A stretch of 64,000 bases of DNA, taken from the NCBI RefSeq assembly GCF_000151665.1, contig NW_013171815.1:757153-821152 (forward strand), in the 5' to 3' direction. The first letter of the stretch is position 1, and each line of letters starts with the position of its first letter. The position numbers and the translations under genes are program-made. Shown here one piece after another: positions 22,241-33,021 of this stretch. The notes beneath the pieces are model-generated. The model was not told the origin of the DNA. It worked only from the letters and a program-made list of their open reading frames with translations, and did no database searches. The DNA is from Blastocystis hominis. Lineage: Eukaryota > Sar > Bigyra > Opalinata > Blastocystidae.

Positions 22241-24357
22241 TTAATCCACCTTAATATTCTTAAAGATCCGTTTTACAAATATATTGGAAGCAGTAGCCGA
22301 AATATAACCACAGAAAAGTGATATTGCAGCCACTAGGAGAATCTACAGCTCAACTCCCTTAAACTCACCCTACTGATTCCGCAAAGAAATAAGCAGCCTG
22401 AATAACTCCATTCATTTCTGTCTTGTAGAAGAAATATATGCAGTAAATGAAGATATAGATGCCAATGCTTGCGCCCCCCAAGAAAGAAGTCCATTTCCAA
22501 TGATAGTTTTCAGCATTCAATAAAATGTAGGTACCCACAATAGCAACACATACTTGGATGGTAATGAGAATCACAATTACAGAGGCAAGGAACCCGTACA
22601 CATAGTAATACTTGTAACTCCAGATAGAGGCAAAGATGAAGAAGATCTCGATGAAAATCGCTCCAAAAGGAAGCAAGCCACTCACCAGAATGATAAAGTG
22701 TGGACGTGCGTAGAAAGCAGCCGTAGGGATAGGAGAAGGAAGCGAGGCCACACGACACGGGTTGTTGGGGTTGCCGCGCAGCGATCGGCCAATAATAGTG
22801 CCCAATGTGTGCAGTGGAAGACAGATGAATGACCAGAACAGGGCCAGCACAATAATGTTCCGAAGGGGGAAGTGAGCCAGTGTTCCATAAGCCATACTGA
22901 TCAAACAAAGCAGGGAGTACACAACAACCAGGATCACTACAAAAAGGTATAACATACACAGAGAATCACGTACGAGGAATGCAGCCCGAGCTCAGAACCA
23001 TAACTCGCTGCCAATGAGGAGAGGTCCGGGGGAAGAAAGCCTGCTTGTACAGAGACCCAGACACGAAGCCGTTCACGATAAATCCGACAATATAGACACC
23101 CAAAACGATGGTAAGGACCTTGTCGTCTACAGTCGCACAACCGCCAAAACCTTACGACCCACATACGAGGTAGCCAGCACGATCGCCAAAAGAGAGATAA
23201 TGATGGTGAAGGCAATGTGGGCTCCATTACCCATAAAAATAGTGAACAGAGTAAGGTGTTCGCAGCAACGGAACACATCTCCGTGGACACGTTTCCATCC
23301 CGTCTCGTCAGGAGCCGCCACCGCCAGAGAATCAGCTTCGTACTCTTTCGAATAGCGGACATAGTCCAGAGAGAGAGTTCGCATCATAATCAGCGCAACC
23401 AATCCCGCCAGGAACACGACGATCATGAGCGAATTGAAGATACTGAACCAATGGATCTGGGACTCGAAAAAGTTGAATTCCAAGTAGCGATTAAACCGAT
23501 TCCGGAACTCCACGGTTGAAGGAACAAACTGGACAGAGGTGGTCAACACCATAGGACTAAAAAGTCACATCTTCGTTTAAGCGCTTCGCTACCTGTGGGC
23601 CTTCACCACCACCGGGTTGGAAGACGTCATGTTCACCTCAACAATGCGGTTGTTGTTGTAACCGATAATGAAGGAGCGATGAGTGTACATGCGACTCTTG
23701 TTAGGAATCACTTCATGTTGACTCTAACCATTACCTACCCCGTGAACAACTACTCCTTTCTTCTCCATTTCCTCAATTTCCTCGTCCGTCATGTCCAAAT
23801 CTCCCACCTTCGCCCAAATTGGAAGACCGTCAATCTCGAGCTATTTCTCAAGAACTCTCGCCAAAGCACACCTGGTACCAGTAGTGGTTAAAGATAGCCT
23901 TTTGCAGCTTCAGAGCATCCTCCTCACTTAGGTTCCTATGATTAACGGACTGACGAGCATAAACATCTCGCAAAGGGGGACATTATTCGCATTTCGGCGG
24001 AAGGAAAACTGAATGCCCGAGTTTTGAAGATTGGTTCCCTCGAGAACTTCTGAAATGCCTCCTTTCTAGAGAGCTCATAAAGCATATGAATCCATACCTT
24101 TGATTTGATACTATTAGGAATTTCGGGTCTACAAAACGGTAACGAGAAGTAATCATAAGTTTCGTGAGGGTTGTGATAAGGACCAATCTAATAGATATTT
24201 GCTGATGCAAACGATTTACTCTGTTTGTCCAAGCATAAAAATGATCTCCTTCTTGATACTACAAACTTAACAGTCAAAGAGAGGGCTATACCATCTGGTC
24301 TTTCTCGCTGCACAGACACAGCACGAAAAGGGCTCCGATTAACAAAGGACGCTTCAT
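22241..24357 (-). CDS. TM9SF/nonaspanin transmembrane-9 protein
   Basis: Signal peptide MKRPLLIGALFVLCLC, then the luminal TM9 signature YQEGDHFYAW ... IGPYHNPHETYDYFSLPFC and NNVPLCEMNLSEEDAL, then nine membrane segments ending in VAAISLFCGYISATASNIFV and KRIFKNIKVD. About eight introns of 29-36 nt join in phase. Nonaspanins are endosome/Golgi proteins linked to sorting of membrane cargo and to phagocytosis in amoebae. The Lys-rich tail is consistent with the COPI-binding tails of the family. A TGTTTGAT about 16-23 nt after the TAA is the nearest polyadenylation-like element. Confidence 0.92.
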
Positions 24358-24647
24358 ATTAACTCCTTTCTGCCTATTCTGTTTTAGATATTTTTCCGCG
24401 GGAAACCACTCATAACTCCCATTCCCATTCACTCTACTTGGAAAAGGAAGCTCACAGAAAAGCACAATTAGCTATCATTCCATAGAATATTTTGTTACTA
24501 CTCTCAAGGAAAGCTATTTCTTCAATTTCACACACCGTTCGATTCAAGAAATAGGCTTCCCGTATGAAAACTATTGACAAGGAGATTTAAATTTCATACG
24601 AATCAATTGACACCTTTTCAAACGAAATCTATCCCATTTTGATCAAA

Positions 24648-25010
24648 ATGGGGGAAGACAAGACTACGGATATGGAGTACTCAAAACCAGGATTAGATAG
24701 CGTATTAAAGTTGTTATTAAAGACTCTGAGTATCTTTCATCGTTACCTATCGAAATAGGTCTGGATGACTATGAAGATGCGTTTGTCGAACATGGGATTT
24801 TGACAATTGAAGATCTTCAGAATCACGAACCAGAATCTCTAATTTCTAGTTTTCTTATTTTTGCTCTCATAATTCTTAGTGGGAATTTTGAATCGAGGTC
24901 AGTATGAAGATATGATGGGTATTTGCTCCACAATAGCGCCTCTTGTATTATTTCTTTTGTTCTGTAACACTAAGACAATGAATGGAACACCATTCAACCC
25001 CGAACAATAG
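24648..25010 (+). CDS. SAM-domain protein, gene model uncertain
   Basis: The central part reads EYLSSLPIEIGLDDYEDAFV, EHGILTIEDLQNHEPESLIS and then MGILNRGQYEDMM, a clear sterile-alpha-motif domain. ATG at 24648 (MGEDKTTDMEYS) is not in the same frame, and the linking intron could not be fixed. After the domain the frame runs to TAG at 25008-25010, with a possible 30-nt intron before MNGTPFNPEQ. Because several kinesin-13/KIF24-type proteins carry an N-terminal SAM domain, it may be the first part of the next gene, but I found no splice route joining them. Confidence 0.5.
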
Positions 25011-25028
25011 TCTCTCTTTTCTTGGTGA

Positions 25029-27112
25029 ATGATTTCTAGTCAGAAAAGTATTCTTTCGTCACATTATGGTCAACGACTACGAATGTCTATCGTTCAATCG
25101 CGGAAAACTCGAATGGGAGAGGAGTATTTTCAAGAGTCGTCTGATTCCGATTATCCTCTTGATGATGAAAACGGTCTACTTGGATCAAATGATTCTCTAA
25201 ATCAATTTTCTGCTACGCGGTATAGTTTTCTCTCCAATGCATCGGAAGAAAGCCTTCCTCTTTTGGAGTTCGACGAAATGGAGCGCCAAATGGGTATTAC
25301 TTCAGTCACTCCTGCTTCCACAACCATCTCCTCTTCTTTTCACGAAAGGACTTATCCCACTCCTGTGAAAACGTACTGATATATACTGTCTCTATTTAAT
25401 CTAGTCGACATACAGTGGATGTTTCCCGAGTCCAGCGCAATCATCATCTCCCTGCTCCCTATTTTCCTCCCATCAATTCATTGTCATCGTCGTCATCAAC
25501 AGCAATAGGAACAGCAGCAACAACAACAACGGCAGCAGCAACAGCAACAGCAACAGCATCGCCATCATCATTTCTATCAGCATCAATCTCAGGAACTCAA
25601 GCGTCTAGACAGCCACGATCCACTATTTCTGTGACTTCCTCCTTGTCTTCGGTGGAAGAGAGACCAACTATGGACGATTCCTCCCATCCTCTCGGAGTCA
25701 TTCAGGAGAATGTATATTGCGATGGGCTAAAGGAAATGAGTGGAGGAGTGTACGACGACACATCTGGGAAAGTGAGTTCGGGTCGGACTTCTGATCTACA
25801 GAGTTCTCTCTGCATTCTCCTGGCTTCATTAGCGCAGCCATCTTCCGTCGAGATTACTTCGACGTCCGTTTTTGTTCCTGCTTTGGCGAAAGATCCGCGG
25901 AGTCGCACACCGACCAGCTATTCCTTTCCATCGATCTATGTTCACGATTCCCTCGACCAGCTCGCTTCTGATTTGCTGACGCAGCTTGTCCCGTCGATTC
26001 CCAACCTCTTCGCTGGGCAAAACTTCACCGTGCTCTTGTATGGGTCTCTCGCCTCTCCCGCTTCCTCTCTGTTTCTTCCTGCGCCCTCACCGGATGTTTC
26101 GCTTCCAAGCCAGTTCGGGTTCCAACTGCTGAGTGAGTGCAATCAACGAAACTGGACCATGGGGATGTCGTGCTTTATGCTCAACGAGAACATCACGACC
26201 GATCTTTTGAGCAACAACGACCGTCGTGCCGTTATGGACAGCGGCTCGATCATCTTCATGAAGGGGATGAAATGCTACGCCACCCTCTCAAACGACGATA
26301 TTCTCGCGGTTCTCAATACAGCCCGCGAAACAACTCCTTCGCCCCCTCCCGCGGCGGCCTCCAGTGTGGTCGTCTATCAGCTTGTCACCCCTCAAGGTCA
26401 GTATGGAGCTCGTGTGGGATTCGTTTTGCTCCCCCCTTGTGATCGCACGATTCCTGTCGTCCAAGGCGGATCTAACTCGTTCCAAATCAACAACAGCTCA
26501 ATCGCTGCTCTTTCCAATGTCGCACGCGTCTTTGAAAATCGCATTCGCCAGCCTTTTCGAGACAACAAGCTCACGCTCTACCTTCGGCCCTTTCTTTTCT
26601 CCACAACCACCGTCCTAATCGGTTGTCTGCCTCCCTATGACGACTCGCTTCCATCGATACCTGCTGTCTACTCCGTCAAACCTGCTCCAGGCCCCAAACG
26701 GCTTTCTCGATTTGTCGAAGCCAAGCCGAAGACGAGCAACTTGCAGCCGACGAAGAATACGGAGAATTTCGCTACGATTCTGCGATATTGCGCACGATTT
26801 CGCGGACAGAAGGGATCCAAGCCCTCTGCATTCGCACGAAGCTGCACACGACCTACACACACAAACACGGCTGGTACAGCAAGCACGGTAGGCGCACCGG
26901 GCGCACCGGGCACACCGGGCACATCGGGGCTTACAAGAACTGCTAGTACTACAAGCATTTCAAGCAATCCTAGCAATTCAAGCACTTCCAGATCTGGACT
27001 TTCGTCCCCTTTGCGTATGCGAATGAATCCACGCGCTGATCCTTCTGCACTGAATCGCGATGCGGCAGAATTATTGCGACAGTACCAAATGAATACAGAG
27101 GTCATCTGCTAG
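25029..27112 (+). CDS. Kinesin-like protein with degenerate motor domain
   Basis: The C-terminal half follows a kinesin motor: NFTVLLYGSLASPASS aligns with the P-loop strand, MDSGSIIF and LNENITTDLL with the neurite-like middle, and SSIAALSNVARVFENR, IRQPFRDNKLTLYLRPFL and TTTVLIGCLP with the conserved kinesin C-terminal helices. The P-loop GQTGSGKT reads GSLASPAS, and the switch II DxxGxE motif is not seen, so ATP hydrolysis is unlikely. The N-terminus is Ser/Thr/Ala-rich, with a Thr/Ala tract coded by CAACAACA-type repeats near 25500-25565. One 32-nt intron (about 25377-25408) joins the first exon. The C-terminus is low-complexity (GAPGTPGTSG, SSNPSNSST). Confidence 0.65.
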
Positions 27113-27314
27113 GCTGAATGTTCTTGATAATCTTGCAAGAAATTATGTGAGATCGTACCCGCTGAACATGAGATCGAACTGCTGTCACATATCCTTTTTT
27201 GTACCGTGCTTTGGTCCTTTAACGAATACTCACGTGAAATTTCAAATAAGGCCAGAAATATAGTGAACTTATTGACAAATTATTACTGACTTCTTTGTTT
27301 GATGCATACATAAT

Positions 27315-28500
27315 ATGCCTAATGCAATGGAAAGTCATGGTGACCGTGCTTTTGAATTTGTTCGTCTTTGTTTCCACAATGAAGGATTAGTTATGTCAAA
27401 CCGATGAGGAGACATCTCAAGTGTTGCAATTCTACAAGATGAAAAAGTTGCTAGGAAAAAACAGTAGGGTTCCATGACTATTATGGAATTGGAGGCGATC
27501 CTTGTTATTCCCCAGTTGTCTATCAACCTAATCTCAAGCGGAGTCCAGTAATGTATAGCCATATATATTATTATTTCAGATTGGTTGCTCTCTCTTCTTA
27601 GATGGGGATAAAGATATATTTGAGTTGTCTGTGATGCAGAGCATCCTTCCATTTATACATCCATTTAATATAGCTTTCTTTCATACCATTGAGACAACCC
27701 AGAAGTTTTTACTTGATTCCGATGGTCCTACATCGAACATGGTTTGCATTTCGGACGCACAAACAGCCGGAAGAGGTAAGAGAGAGTGACTATCTTCACT
27801 GTTCAGGTAGAATGAATCGCAAATGGGAATCTCCTCTGGGATGCTTAATGTTCTCTATCAAAGTCCCGATATCGGAAGGAGAAAAGCATCTCTACGAGCT
27901 TTCGCCTCATATTAGCGCCTTAGCAGTAGTGCTGGCACTCGAATCAATCCCGCAGTTTCATGTAGATTATTTATGGATGTGTTTGGATGCAGGGTTTGAA
28001 ATTTCGGATTCGTTGGCCATACGATGTGGTCGTAAACGACTCAGTCAAGCTCTGCGGAATTATTAACGAGCCTTTTCAGGGTTATGACAAAACATATTCA
28101 GTGATTGGCATGGGTTTGCATGTAAACAACAAAAACACGACTTGTCTGAACACTCTCATCAATAGTGATCGCATTTTGTCGAGGTGCTTCTGAATGCTTC
28201 GAGTCACTTTTAGGGCGTTCATTCTTTCCGCATATATGTTAAAGTTCTGTATGCTTCTACAAATCTACAGGACTCAAGGGCTTGAAGGCATTATGGCGAT
28301 CTACTTGGCTCACTGGGAGAATTACCTCCAAGAAGTGGAAACTACTATAGCGGAAGACGAAAAGGAGAAGATCCGACTCACTGGAATCACTGACGATGGC
28401 TATTTGAAGGGAGAAGATTCACAACATCGGCTTGTAGAGCTTTATCCTGATCGGAATTGCGAAGATTCTTTGGCGAATCTAATCGCTCATATTATTATGT
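27315..28500 (+). CDS. Biotin-protein ligase (holocarboxylase synthetase), catalytic part
   Basis: Attaches biotin to carboxylases via biotinyl-AMP. Landmarks are TIETTQKFLLD (the TxSTN position), SDAQTAGRGRMNRKWES (the GRGR biotin-AMP loop), IRWPYDVVVNDSVKLCGII (the KWPND-K-GGI region), SVIGMGLHVNN, and a C-terminal domain with GITDDGYLKG and YPDRNCEDSLANLI. Introns of about 21-32 nt join in phase; the first two, upstream of ELEAILVIPQL, are short and uncertain. The genomic frame runs on past 28500 to 28679, antisense to another gene. Cleavage four bases before TATTTGTG (28505) would instead make TAA from T28500, giving a normal-length C-terminus. Confidence 0.82.
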
Positions 28501-28504
28501 TCAT

Positions 28505-28520
28505 TATTTGTGAACAAACA
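28505..28520. terminator. Abutting polyadenylation elements of two convergent genes
   Basis: The 16-mer TATTTGTGAACAAACA reads as a GU-rich element on both strands: TATTTGTG (plus, variant) for the biotin ligase and an exact TGTTTGTT (minus, 28520-28513) for the coiled-coil gene. On minus, cleavage four bases upstream falls immediately after the TAG stop. Confidence 0.65.
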
Positions 28521-28524
28521 CGCG

Positions 28525-28823
28525 CTAATCTACAGCATCCTCGTCCTGAGGCATTGATTCAGAGTCATTCTCAAAGGTCATGCCTTTCTCGTACGCTTCG
28601 CGCTTCGTTTTCTCGATCTCTTCATTCTTTCTCTCCATCTCAGAATGAATCTTTTCCATTTTTATCTTCGTCTTATTGACATCACCCCATTACCTACCTT
28701 CAACTCCTCGATCTGCTTTTGAATTATCTCCATTTTTGTCACACGAATAACATCTACGATCAATCAAAGCAACGGTTTTGTACTCTCCTCTTCCTCTTCC
28801 TCTTCCTCTCCATACGACTCCAT
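28525..28823 (-). CDS. Small coiled-coil protein
   Basis: Starts MESYGEEEEEEEE and joins across a 30-nt and a 26-nt intron to a heptad-rich helix (EIIQKQIEELKTKIKMEKIH, ERKNEEIEKTKREAYEKG) ending PQDEDAVD and TAG. An ATG at 28877 is in frame but separated by a TAG. No family recognised; the charge pattern suggests a soluble coiled coil. Its TAG, the four-base spacer CGCG and the TGTTTGTT element are contiguous, so its 3' UTR would be zero bases. Confidence 0.55.
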
Positions 28824-29414
28824 GTATTCTTTAAACTACAATAGGAGCGATTTCAATTGATTACTCTCAGCCATCTTTTATGAAAGTAATTTCCAGATAT
28901 GACTTCGATCACATCCCTGCCAAAATCCTCAAACCGAAGCATATTTTCTGCTCCAAATTCCTAGAACGATTATACTTGCATTCCATATCAATACCCGTAA
29001 TTGAAACAGCAAAGACTTGTGCGCTTCTATCCTTTTCAAGTTATCTTCCCTGGTCTGTCTTGTTACATACGCACTCCTCCGGACAGTACGAGAGGATGCT
29101 CCTAGGTGTGAAAAGCTTCATCGGCTGTTACTCGGAATATCACTGCTCATATTTGTAGTACTACTACTAATGCTAAGCCTTCCCTTCACAGAACTCATGA
29201 AGGCAACACTTTGTAAACGTAATACTGTCTTTTTGTTCTGAAAGTGTATCTTTTTGTTTCTATCTATTCTACTTTCGAGATTATAATTTTCGTTTTTCTT
29301 TCAATTGTGTACTAACTATAATGTTGTATACAAGGCAAATTCTATTTTCGGAATTCCAGAATTATTTGGCACATCTAGGAGTTTCTCCAAATCACATAAT
29401 CTGTTTTATTGACT
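28824..29414. other. Region with only weak coding signal
   Basis: A plus-strand frame with a hydrophobic stretch (LLLGISLLIFVVLLLMLSLP, about 29116-29190) could be the last exon of a small membrane protein, but no start or splice chain could be supported. Confidence 0.35.
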
Positions 29415-29724
29415 ATGAGTGGTGAAACTGTTGATATTTTTAGACCGATCTGATTATCTAGCCTTTCCGTTATCCCAGATATGTTTTTTCGCCAGCTGGA
29501 GGTTGGTGGGCCAAGAACCCCAACTGGAAGCGTAATACCAAAGTCGCTGCTTTGGTGATGGTCGCTCTGTGCATTCCTGTCTTTATGACCTCGAAAAATA
29601 TGGAGGTAGCGCGTTTTGTGATTCTTCTTAGTGGATATAGAGAAGACCTCTGGCTCCATTTAGACACATTCCTAGTCAATATTGGTGTAAACATGCAAAG
29701 GAAGACGACCCTAGACTTGAGTAA
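29415..29724 (+). CDS. Small conserved single-pass protein, possibly a respiratory-chain accessory subunit
   Basis: Three exons (introns 32 and 35 nt) give about 80 residues: MSGETPFRYPRYVFSPAGGW, then a basic WAKNPNWKRNT, one hydrophobic segment (VAALVMVALCIPVFMTS), and a tail ERRPLAPFRHIPSQYWCKHA ending in DDPRLE. The pattern of GGWW, NWKRNT, IPSQ and a DDPRL end with one membrane segment reminds me of small mitochondrial inner-membrane proteins of protists and plants, but I cannot name a subunit. TAA at 29722-29724 is followed 25 nt later by an exact TGTTTGTT. Confidence 0.55.
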
Positions 29725-29748
29725 ACGCGTAATGTATTCTTTTAACTC

Positions 29749-29756
29749 TGTTTGTT
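29749..29756 (+). terminator. GU-rich polyadenylation element
   Basis: Exact TGTTTGTT, 25 nt after the stop of the small single-pass protein gene. Confidence 0.75.
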
Positions 29757-29822
29757 GGATACATATCTCTCTCCAGTGTCCTGTGGATTCATGCCCATCC
29801 TCAGAAAAAATAACGATCTTGA

Positions 29823-30938
29823 ATGGAAAAGCTAGATACGAATGGAATCGAGTTGTCGCCAAAGGATTATGCTGAATTATCGAGTAGCTACCTGAAAATA
29901 ACCTTAACTACAGTAACTCCTGGAAGTCCTGCGGAAACTGAAATAAGTGTGACAAACAGGTCAGAAAAACACGTCCATATACAAAACTGGATTAACGAGT
30001 AGATGGCAATCAAGTTGAAAACAAATGCAGGAAACCATTTGTCAATAAGACCTTCTTTGTTTATTCTGTGCTCTGGAGAGTCAGAGAAGGTTCATGGTTT
30101 GAAACGATTCCTTTCTCAATGATAGTATCCATGAAGGCTGCTAATGTGGATGCTATTCTTTCGTCTCCTGCACACCTTAAGAAATTCCAGGAAACGTTTT
30201 CTTCGTCAGTACATTTAAGTCTAGGTTTAAAATCCAATTTAACAGTATCGAAATTTCTCCACTCTTCTATGAGAAGGTAAAGCAGGCATCAGACAATGAT
30301 CTCGTTGATTTGGTCAACAAACGAGTTTGGATTGGTATTCTAGTGAACCTTAGTGGGCGATGACTGAACGAAGTTCAATAAAGCAGCAAGTTGTTCCCAT
30401 TCATCTTCACTATATCCTCTTTCTGTCCGTAACCCTCCTTAACTCCTATACTTCAGTCTGTTCTTCCCAAACCCGATGAGCCAGCAGTACAATTCGTCAT
30501 TTTTCCTTATTCCTAGCAAGCCGAATCATCTCCAAGCGATGATCCTCGAACCGTATTTCCTTTTCTTGCATCCCGTTTACTCTAGCTGAGCAACTTTATG
30601 CAGTTGGAAGAAGAGCTGAAGCGGTTGACGATCTCAAACAACAAGAATATGGGAATAATCGAAGAGTTAACAAAAGCAAATGAAACTTTGAAGACGCAGA
30701 TCAAGGCTTTGAGCAGCGATACTCAACTGCCTCAGAAATCTGTGGTAAACGTAGTTTTTTCTGTTATATTTATTTATATATATAGTCCAAGGAAAGGGAT
30801 CATGACAAGACTATGGTTCCTATCTACTCTGGGATTTCGGTTTATATGCTTCTCGTATGCTGTCTATTCGCATTTTTCGCTGGAATACTGATCTATCCAT
30901 ATTTCTGGAAGTATTTGCTTTTGTTCCATACACCCTGA
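29823..30938 (+). CDS. VAP-family MSP-domain protein (ER contact-site protein)
   Basis: N-terminal MSP domain: LSSSYLKITLTTVTPGSPAE, VTNRSEKHMAIKLKTNAGNH and LSIRPSLFILCSGESEKV match the VAP phospho-FFAT binding sheet (LTN, FKVKTT, YxVRP). The domain's end is less clear, with FKIQFNSIEISPLFYEKVKQ. A linker leads to a coiled coil (MQLEEELKRLTISNNKN ... IIEELTKANETLKTQIKALS) and a C-terminal membrane anchor (VYMLLVCCLFAFFAGILIY). This is the full VAP layout. Some middle introns (20 and 47 nt) are uncertain. VAPs sit in the ER and bind lipid-transfer proteins. The TGA stop overlaps the next gene's ATG. Confidence 0.75.
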
Positions 30939-32921
30939 TGAATCCCGATGATGATGGGTTTGTTCTTGTCACAAAGAAGAAAAGAAGAGGAAATTTGTAG
31001 TGAATTTGGGGTGTTTCTATTCTGTAGCGTTCCGAGATGGAACAATGGGAAAATTCAGATTTCAGAAAAGCAGAAAAGCAGGATTTTATCGTTTAAATCG
31101 TTTTTACTTTCGACTTGAGTGATTTTTAGAACGGATCCTCTTGTCTCTACTGAAGAGGAGAGAAAGAAGTTAATTGAGTCTATTATAGAAAATATTAAAA
31201 GTTATACGCGAGATATTGAAGGAAGAGCCTTTTTCCAAGAAATGCTCAACATTTTGAAGAATGTAGCATCCAAATGCGTGCATAATGTATAGAGACCCCA
31301 ATTTGAGCAGATGATTTGTTATGGAATTGGGTGTATTCATGACAGTCGAGTATCTCAATACCAATATGCCTGCGCTTTGCGTCTCCAATCGGCTTTACAT
31401 ATTCCAAATGTAATGGAGATCTTTGATCCTAGTATGGATGTTGTAGGGTTAATCGTTCCGTTTTCAAACAGATGGATGTCGAAATCGTGCAACACTTTAA
31501 CACGTGTGTTTTGTGTGTCAATGAAGAGGGAAAGCGCAAGGTACAGGCTTCGACATTGTTTTTCATGCCTCATTGCGGATTCAGCTTGTATTTCTGCTTA
31601 TATCATTTGTCACTAGATATAACAGTCTTATTTGGAAGAATTGGGGAGAGTCGATTCCCTACTTGACGATTCTAGGCAATGGGTTTTCTTGCTATGACCG
31701 AATGATGATTGACAACGAAAAGAGAAACTCTCCCTCCAATTGCATTCTTCCTCTCCTTCCCTATCTCACGGAATCTCCCATTCTGTTAGGTTCCCAGACC
31801 TCGCAGACCTCGCAGACCTCGCAGACCTCGCAAATTTCGCAAATTTCGCAAATTTCGCAGACCTCCCAATCTTCCCAATCGTCAGATCGACTCGTTTTTG
31901 ATTCGTTCCATTCGACCGCCTTGGAATTCGTAACCCCCAGTCAATTCGGTGCAGCCGAAAGCGATGGTTTGTGGGACAAACATCCGACAGAACCTGAATT
32001 GGGCAGCGATGCAACTCCGGGAATAAGCGATGAAGTGGTGAACTATCTAGAGAAGCAGAAGATGGACGATTCGATTTGGATGGATGTGATAAACGGCTAT
32101 GCCGAGGCACCGAACCGTACAAATGGAACCTCTTTTTGACTGTAGAATCGAAGTATCCCGTCTTTCCTGAAGAGTCCTGTGAGAAAAATAAACGGAGAAT
32201 CTGGGTCTACCGAGATGAAGGCGTGTCAGTAGAGAGTGTCCAAATGCTCCTGTTTTCCCTTCAGAAGCTTTGCAATCCGTGGAAATACGCCGTTTCTACG
32301 ATTTCGGCGACTGATCTGGTGGAAACCGACTGGGAAACCGACTGCGTTCTCCTCGTGTTTCCTGGCGGAGCCGCGAATCCATACCATCGAAAACTGTCGA
32401 ACCGAGTTGGGAATCGTGGAAACCACCGAATTCGGGAATTCGTGGAGAACGGAGGTCATTATCTCGGAATCTGTGCGGGCGCGTATTATGGATGCTCTCA
32501 CATCGAATTCGATCGAGGCGGTCCGTTGGAGATTCTGTGCGATTATGAACTGGGCTTTTTCGCGGGGATCGGGAAGGGTCCAGCGATGAAAGGATTCGAT
32601 TATATGTCTGATAAAGGAGCGCATGCTTCTCACTTTAAATGGAATGGATCGGAAGGCGTCGCTTTCTTCCAGGGAGGACCGAGTTTCGTGATCGATCAGC
32701 ATTCCTGCAGAGAAATTGCGTGGTTCTGCGACCAGCCAGAACTGGCGTGCGAAGCAAACAGTCCTGGATGCATTGCTTGCGAGGTTGGAAAGGGGTCCGC
32801 TGTGCTGTGCGCGTTTCACATCGAATTTGATCCTTGGGTATCGAAGATTTCGCACCGATTGATGGAGGAACTGCGCGATGCCGAAGCGAAGTTGGTAGTT
32901 TTTGAGGAGCATAATGTGTAG
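30938..32921 (+). CDS. SRR1-like domain fused to BPL_N glutaminase-like domain
   Basis: Residues 1 to about 280 are an SRR1-like protein: MNPDDDGFVLVTKKKRRGN, FEQMICYGIGCIHDSRVSQY, VMEIFDPSMD, VLCVNEEGKRKV, LFFMPHCGFSLYNSLIWKNW and LTILGNGFSCYD. The frame would stop at 32137-32139, but a 29-nt GT-AG intron just upstream, ending before AATCG, joins it in phase to a second domain. That domain reads RIWVYRDEGVSVESVQMLLF, LLVFPGGAANPYHRKLSNRV, FVENGGHYLGICAGAYYG and LCAFHIEFDP, which is the N-terminal domain of fungal biotin-protein ligases (class-I-amidotransferase-like). The second domain has no ATG of its own near its start, which supports the fusion. A Ser/Gln/Thr repeat lies in the linker. 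Confidence 0.72.
31798..31877 (+). repeat. 9-bp tandem repeat encoding SQT/SQI units
   Basis: Repeats of CAGACCTCG and CAAATTTCG give an SQTSQTSQTSQISQISQ tract in the linker of the SRR1/BPL_N protein. Confidence 0.9.
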
Positions 32922-33009
32922 TCAGAATCGAATTCGCTTTTTCCATTTTCTAATAGAACTTTTAGGAATCGAGATGCCTTCCTTGTCCTATCTTGACTGC
33001 CTTGTTTGA

Positions 33010-33017
33010 AACAAACA
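33010..33017 (-). terminator. GU-rich polyadenylation element of the golgin gene
   Basis: Exact TGTTTGTT on minus, preceded by spacer CGTG and then T33022 after a lysine codon. Cleavage there turns T into TAA. The genomic frame has no stop until 32816. Confidence 0.85.
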
Positions 33018-33021
33018 CACG

